Of a stretch of 25,418 nt of DNA, positions 20,167-25,418 are shown piece by piece. A program made the translations under genes and the position numbers. The notes under the pieces were generated by a model. It was not told the origin of the DNA, ran no database searches, and saw only the letters and a program-made list of their open reading frames with translations. Within the stretch, counting starts at the first letter, position 1, and every line of letters starts with the position of its first letter. This DNA is from Chromera velia (lineage: Eukaryota > Sar > Chromeraceae), in assembly GCA_018398765.1 (NCBI GenBank), contig JAHBMJ010001663.1, forward strand, positions 1,444-26,861. The letters run 5' to 3'.

Positions 20167-20574
20167 CATGTGTTCATATATCGATATATGCTCAGTCATG
20201 CTCGGTCATGCTCGGTCTGACCGCATTCACTGAGTGCGATTCAATGCATTGCATGATCAATGCAATGGAAGCACTGCTTGTGCCAGCTTTGCAGAGATAA
20301 TCGATTCAGCTTGTCAAGACCCTCAATCATCATTCAGCTTGTCAAGTATCGCGTCTGGTACCATTCTAGATCGCACGCGCAAAACCGCACATTGAACCTG
20401 TTGCAGGCACATGCAAGCACGGAGACGGCATCAGGATTCGGACTCAGCTATACGCATAAAGAAGTAGCCAGCGGTAATCAAACGGATGTGCCCACTTGCC
20501 ACTGATTTCTTCAACTGAAGACTTGGAGGCCATATACTGACGGTCTACCCATTTTCTACGCACGATTCTGACCA

Positions 20575-23500
20575 ATGCAACACGATAGCGAGCCGAAAGC
20601 ATCCGTGATCGGCGCGTCCTTTCACACCCCTCCAGACGGAAGAGAGGACCAATCTTCAACGTCGACAGATTCCTATGAGTTTATCCGCTTTCCTGTAGGA
20701 AACACGGAGCTTGAGCAGGTAAGGAACTCGAGTAGGGTTGCACACGTAGTGCTGGTTGTTTTGTTCTTTGTGTGGCTGGGTGTTGAGACAACCGCCCTCA
20801 GCAGAACCTCCACGGCCGGTTTTGCCTTCGCCTGGATTGCACTTGTGGTTCTCCACGCGCTCTGTTTAATTCTCCACTGGAAAGCACCCGAAAACGCGGG
20901 GTACGTACAGGCAGGTACAGGGCCGAGAGTGGATGGCCTTTTCGTTGAAGAAGGTAGGGGACTTGCGGAGAACCACACCGGCCGTCTACTTGGGGAGGGC
21001 CCCGGGGAGGGGGCGAGTAACCCGTTCAGTTCGGTATTTGAGGCCGGCCGAGATCCCGAGATCCCCTCTTCTCCTTTCACGGCAGTTGCTGCCGGAGCAG
21101 AAGAGGCAGAAAAGGGAGATGAAGATGTGCACCTTCACAGAGAGGGACCAGGGCGAGAGCCGAGGGGGGAGAATGTTCACGGCTTTCCTCAGAGGGAGAC
21201 AGGAGGGAGGCTAGTTCGAGGAGAGACAGAAGAGGGGGAGCAGGAAGGAGTCTGCCTGCACTGCAGAATCAAACAGGTGAGTTAGGCGGGTTTTAATATG
21301 AAGAACCAGAGTGTTGCTTGCATGGGACTGAGATCGTGTGTGTGACGAAGTTCAGCTGATGAAAGTTTCAAAGAGAGAGTCACTGTGACAATTCAGCTTG
21401 AAGAGACCTCTACGTGTTATGGAAGTTATCTCGGATGCTCATCGGCAGGAGAGGGCTCGCGCGTCTGAATGGATGTTTGCTCGTCCGAAAAAGCCTTTCA
21501 TGCGTCTCATACCCGGCGGCTTGGACTTTTCAGGTTCCTGAATGATGGATTCTCTCATTTTGAAACACGAAAGTCATTGTGTCCGTCTGTTGCGTGTATG
21601 TGCAGCCCACTCGAACGAAACACTGCAAACGATGTCGGGTGTGTGTGGTGACTTTTGACCACCATTGCTTCTGGATAGGTCGGCCTGTGGGATGCTGTAT
21701 GCCCTCTCCTCTCCTGTCCCGGGCTTTCTCTCTCTGTTGCCATTTTCCTGTCCCAGTTTTCATCTCGATGCTTGCCCTTCAAACCCCCTCCATTCCCTCT
21801 GGAAGTGACTGCATGACTTTTTTCTCTGTGCACATTTTTCCCTTTGCTCTCCGCCTCCTGTTTTCCCTCAGACAGACTGACTCCCTCTTTTGTTCATCTG
21901 CGCCCTTCCTGATCATCAGTGCACTGAGAGCTCCTTTCGCATGTGGTGTGCGGCTCCAGCCATGCCCGATACCCACAAGAAATACCGCAAGTCACGCGCT
22001 TCTTCCTCCCGAGCATGTGGCGTCTTGCTTCTCTTGTTTCCTTTCTTCTGCTGCCTTTTTTCTGGCCTCGCTTGGTCTACCCTTTTCTGTTTGATCTGCG
22101 CATCTGTCCTGTTTTCGGATCTTTTTTGGATGTGCCCCTATCTGCCCTCCTTACCGGCATGCCTGCAGGAGGGTGCGTAGGAGAATTCAACCACTGGAAG
22201 TTCCTCCTTCTCCTCTCCGCAGAGACTGTTGCGCTCTCTGTGGACTGGACCCTCGTCAGTTGTGCGTCGTTTTCTGATTGTTTCGAATGAGGAACACAGA
22301 ACCCAAAGCTGTACTCATCGAATCCCATGAAAAAAATTTGAGAAGCAGTTGGCATCCACTCGCAGAGCAATTGCCCAGACCGACAGATTGAGCGACTCCT
22401 CTACGAGTAGACGGTACAAAAAATGAAAAGACTGAATCAGATTCAGAGAGAACGCTGTGTGTAGCTCTGCTGCGTGCTCCACGTACTCGGCCCTCCTTTT
22501 CTCCTTCTTCCGCTGGTGGAAAAGCGGTCTTACTCGAACTTCCACAGCTGTGCACCTGATGCCTTCCCGTCCGTTTCTCTTCTGCACTCACTCCCTCGAT
22601 CCTTCCTTCCTTCCTTCCTTCAGGCTTTCACGGCCTTCCATGCACGCTTCCATGCTGTTGACTGGTTCTCTCGTAATGCGCTGACGTTCGTGATCGTGGG
22701 GCTCCTCTCTGGACTTCTGGTGGCAACCGTCAGTCAGTCTTCCGGCAGGCAGGCAGGCAGTCAGGCAGCTGATCTTCACAGCGGCCTGCCTTTCGTTAAA
22801 CCTGTGTGTTTCCGCTCAACAGAAGAGAAGAGAAGAAAAGGGAGACAGGCTCTGTCAGATAAGCTTGGCTCTTTCTGTGTGCCAATGCGTGCATCTGTCT
22901 TTTTGTCTGTCTTCGTTTGCATTTATGTGTGTGTTGGAGAGAAAAAGAGTGTCCGTGTCTGTGTGAATACGTGTAAAGTCGCTCTTTTTCTGAATCGTGC
23001 CATGCAGCTGCCCTGTTTTCAATTCTTCGTCTCTTTTGTGCATGTCCTTCGTGTGAGAAGGGAAAGCAAGAAAAAAGAATGAGACTGCTTTCTTTGTCCG
23101 TGAGAAGAGGACAGAGATAGAGCAGAGAGTCTTCTGGTCAATCTCCCGTCCTTTCCCACTCCTCCTACGTGTCTATCTATGTACTTCCATCCAGTTTCTT
23201 TGACCGTGATTGTTGTCACAGATCTGTCTCCTCGGTTTCCACCTCTTCCTCGCAATGACGAACCAGACCACATGGTCAGTCAGCCAGTCAGTCAGAAGCT
23301 CGAAGTTCAACGGAACGGCCAGAGAGGGACAGAAAGGCACAGAAGACGCCCGTCGCGGAGGAAAAAAAAAGTCAGAGTCATCGAGAGCGCTTGAGGAATC
23401 ACTTTGTGAACAGAGGAGGGGGTTGGTTGAACATGAGTTTCCCATTCTATCTCTTTCCCCTTCTCCCTTTTCCTACCTTCCTCCCTCCTTCCCTCGCTCC

Positions 23501-23956
23501 CTGTCTGTGCGTGTGTCCGTGAGGGTGTGCGGGTACGCATAACTATACGTCAGTGCGTGAATGTTTGTATGTATCATTTCTGATTGCAGGGAGCGAATGA
23601 GGAGGAAGCGAATCGGGTACCTCAGAGATCTCCCTCCCTTCCTGCAGCCCTTCAGTGAAGGTGCGTTGGTGAAGCTCTCTCTGTCTCGCTGTTCGGACGT
23701 TTAAGCCCATGCATTTTTTTCTGTTCGAACCTTTGCATGGGATCGGACCCGATCGAAGGAACTTCTACGTATTCATTCACAGTCACGTGCTGCGTTATTT
23801 CCGATCGGGTGTATAAGTGGACTGAATCCGAGAAATTCTGCACTTGAGACCATTCATCGAGTCAACATCTGCGCAGTCAGAAAGACCCAAAGCGCAACTG
23901 AAAAGTGTGCAGGCTCCTTTTCATGGGGTGTACATTTCTGTCACTTTGTCCAGAAA

Positions 23957-24010
<54 letters not shown>

Positions 24011-24713
24011 TGTGTAAGTAAGTAAGTAAGTAAGTAAGTAAAATTTTCTGCTTCCACGCTCACATCTCTTCTGCGCAAGGGTGAAGTCGTGTATGCGCAA
24101 TAAGGTAATAAAGCATTACCCTAGACTCATGCATTGCATGATGGCCTGCAGACCAACCAATCATAATGACAGATCCAATTTTCGGGTGTATGATGACATG
24201 CAGGTGAGGGTCTTTCTGCTTTGGCGGCAAACTTTCGTGACCTCTTTCGACGAAGGGGACCCCCTGCAAGGTGAGTCTCTTTAGCCGAACACCTACACTG
24301 AAACTGGATTGGTTTGCATGTGCATGCATCTCTGCTATTGTCTCTGGTCTCCATGTCTTTCCTCCCTTGCCGGCCCCCGTGTTTTCTCGAGTCCCTCCCT
24401 GTCTTGCTTCATCGTTTCCAAGAGATGAGAGCGAGAACGCGTCATTCCCTTTGTTTGCTTTGCACTCGCGTACTCCACGAACGCTTTCTCAATCCCGCTG
24501 CCCCATGCTTGTCTTTGCCTTTGCTTCCTTACTTTTTGCCCTCACTTTCGCATGCTGTTGTTTATCTGAAGGCTTCATGAAAGTTCTTTTGTGTCTCTTC
24601 TCGCTTCGTCTTTTTCGTTGTGCAGAAGTTGGTCAATATCTTGGCGAGAGGGCCAAAGGGTCCCTTTCAACTATTTCGATAACGAATGGTATGAATGTGG
24701 GTGCGGGGCATAG
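20575..24713 (+). CDS. DHHC-type protein S-acyltransferase (palmitoyltransferase), 8 exons
   Basis: Transfers palmitate from acyl-CoA to cysteines of membrane-associated proteins through an acyl-enzyme on the DHHC cysteine. Exons: 20575-21276, 21606-21678, 22169-22254, 22624-22728, 23222-23274, 23590-23660, 24204-24270, 24626-24713. Together they give 1245 nt, 414 residues and TAG, and every join is in phase. Membrane segments lie at about 55-75, 82-101, 269-287 and 305-333. The Cys-rich domain runs from C227 to N266 with the canonical ligand spacing: C227, C230, H240, C241, C244, C247, D252-H253-H254-C255 (catalytic C255), C261, N266. The TTxE motif is T338-T339-W340-E341, split by intron 5. 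ANFRDLF (372-378) fits the C-terminal conserved motif. The linker between TM2 and the Cys-rich domain is long (about 125 residues) and acidic/Gly-rich. Oddities: F256 replaces the usual Pro after DHHC and G260 replaces the Asn before C261. The last exon is the least certain part. Confidence 0.93.
22590..22623 (+). other. microsatellite-derived polypyrimidine tract at the exon 4 acceptor
   Basis: Several TTCC units lead directly into the AG of the fourth DHHC exon (exon begins 22624), so the repeat itself supplies the pyrimidine tract. Confidence 0.7.
23960..24040. repeat. (TC)n(TG)n(TAAG)n compound microsatellite
   Basis: Three successive simple repeats inside intron 6 of the DHHC gene. Confidence 0.95.
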
Positions 24714-24762
24714 TACTACTGTATGTACAGTCATGTACAGATTCCATCATTGCCGCATTAAC

Positions 24763-25177
24763 TGGTGATGTCACAGATGTATATTTTGTGATGTTGTTAT
24801 AATGTTGGGAGTTTCTTTTGTATTTTTTTTAGAAAGTAAGTCAAGGACAGATATGTGAAAGTTTTTTACAATGTTAAATTGGAATTAATTGATATCAATT
24901 AAGGAAATTATTCTTTATATTCAGATAATAATACCTAGTGTTCCTTAGTATTAGTCAGTAATGTTTTCAAGAGGCTTTTGTACTAAGTGTTTGCGTTCAA
25001 CATTTTTGTTGTTTTTGTATACTAATCGCATGAAATAGCATGAAAAAATGAATGTAATAGTGTGAACTAGTCACAGTTTCAGATAGTTTCAGAAAAACGA
25101 TTTTTTTTTGCAGACAGAAACGAAATTATACTACTCATAAATAGTGAAGGAGAACTTTTATTTGTGTGACATTGCCA
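24763..25177. mobile_element. AT-rich island with 13-bp imperfect inverted ends, candidate MITE
   Basis: Left end TGGTGATGTCACA (24763-24775) and the reverse complement of the right end, TGGCAATGTCACA (25165-25177), match at 11 of 13; both differences are transitions. The interior is AT-rich and has no open frame. No target duplication is visible. It starts 50 bp after the DHHC stop codon, so it could equally be part of the 3' UTR. Confidence 0.35.
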
Positions 25178-25418
25178 CTGCGAGGGCCCTCGAAAAACAG
25201 GGGGGGGAGGGGTAGAAGTGGCTGCGGAAATTTAAAAAATCCATGCCGCCGCACTTTTGCAATTAATCGCCCGGCCCACTATAGCTGCATGCTCCGCTGA
25301 CCGGCTGCTCCCCCCTCTCCCCCCCGGTGGCAGGCCTCCGCGATAGAAACCCACGTACGTACCCGAAAGTGAAAAGATATCATGCAGACGATCACCCCTG
25401 CCATGCCCCCCCTCAGGG
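25178..25418. other. GC-rich window edge, no gene seen
   Basis: Contains G and C homopolymer runs (25200-25212, 25310-25326) and ACGTACGTAC near 25352-25361. No supported open frame. Confidence 0.5.

Larger units (their letters stand above)
18408..20574. other. divergent intergenic region with duplicated repeat
   Basis: Separates two divergent genes, so it should contain both promoters, although no core element can be named. Most of it is two direct copies of a ~430 bp repeat and a MITE. The stretch 19067-19326 between the copies is unique and AT/GC mixed, and 20167-20574 holds short CTCGGTCATG-type repeats (about 20190-20222). No gene seen. Confidence 0.6.

Noticed and set aside
1-25418. 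tRNA or rRNA genes
   Set aside because: Looked for T-loop-like GGTTCRAATCC and conserved rRNA words on both strands; nothing with a matching cloverleaf was seen by eye.

Overview
The window is nuclear DNA from an intron-rich eukaryote. Genes are interrupted by 100-750 bp introns, exon joins keep reading phase, acceptors follow pyrimidine tracts, and long microsatellites lie between and inside genes. Low-complexity acidic and Ser/Pro-rich proteins, dense tetranucleotide satellites and frequent GTCAG-type splice donors suggest a protist alga of the alveolate/chromerid kind (Chromera-like). That placement is inferred and weak; no rRNA, tRNA or organelle marker is present to confirm it.

Layout, left to right. 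(1) 1-2362, minus strand: an MRG15/Eaf3-type chromatin protein with a chromo-barrel and the start of an MRG domain; it runs off the left edge. (2) 2363-7767: no convincing host gene. This part holds CA-rich microsatellite, a TC-rich minisatellite, two large ATTC/ATCC satellites with higher-order structure and, between the satellites, a 1.4 kb AT-rich island with imperfect inverted termini and decayed coding sequence. (3) 7768-8868, minus strand: a tentative small membrane protein gene, head to head with (4) 8905-12428, plus strand: a long disordered protein whose first intron is a nearly 700 bp alternating purine-pyrimidine tract with 43 perfect 12-bp repeats. (5) 12429-16748: a gene-poor stretch between convergent genes, with one weak small open frame and an AT-rich island. 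(6) 16749-18407, minus strand: a 552-residue protein starting MGICC, a likely myristoylation/palmitoylation signal. (7) 18408-20574: a divergent intergenic region with two direct copies of a ~430 bp repeat; the second is split by a 388 bp hAT-like MITE, so the first serves as a natural empty site. (8) 20575-24713, plus strand: a complete 8-exon DHHC palmitoyltransferase gene (414 codons plus stop, all phases consistent). (9) The right edge holds a third AT-rich island and GC-rich sequence without a gene.

The genes do not form an operon-like unit. The only functional link is suggestive: a candidate lipid-anchored protein and a palmitoyltransferase are divergent neighbours. All exon structures come from reading splice sites and frame by eye and lack transcript support.
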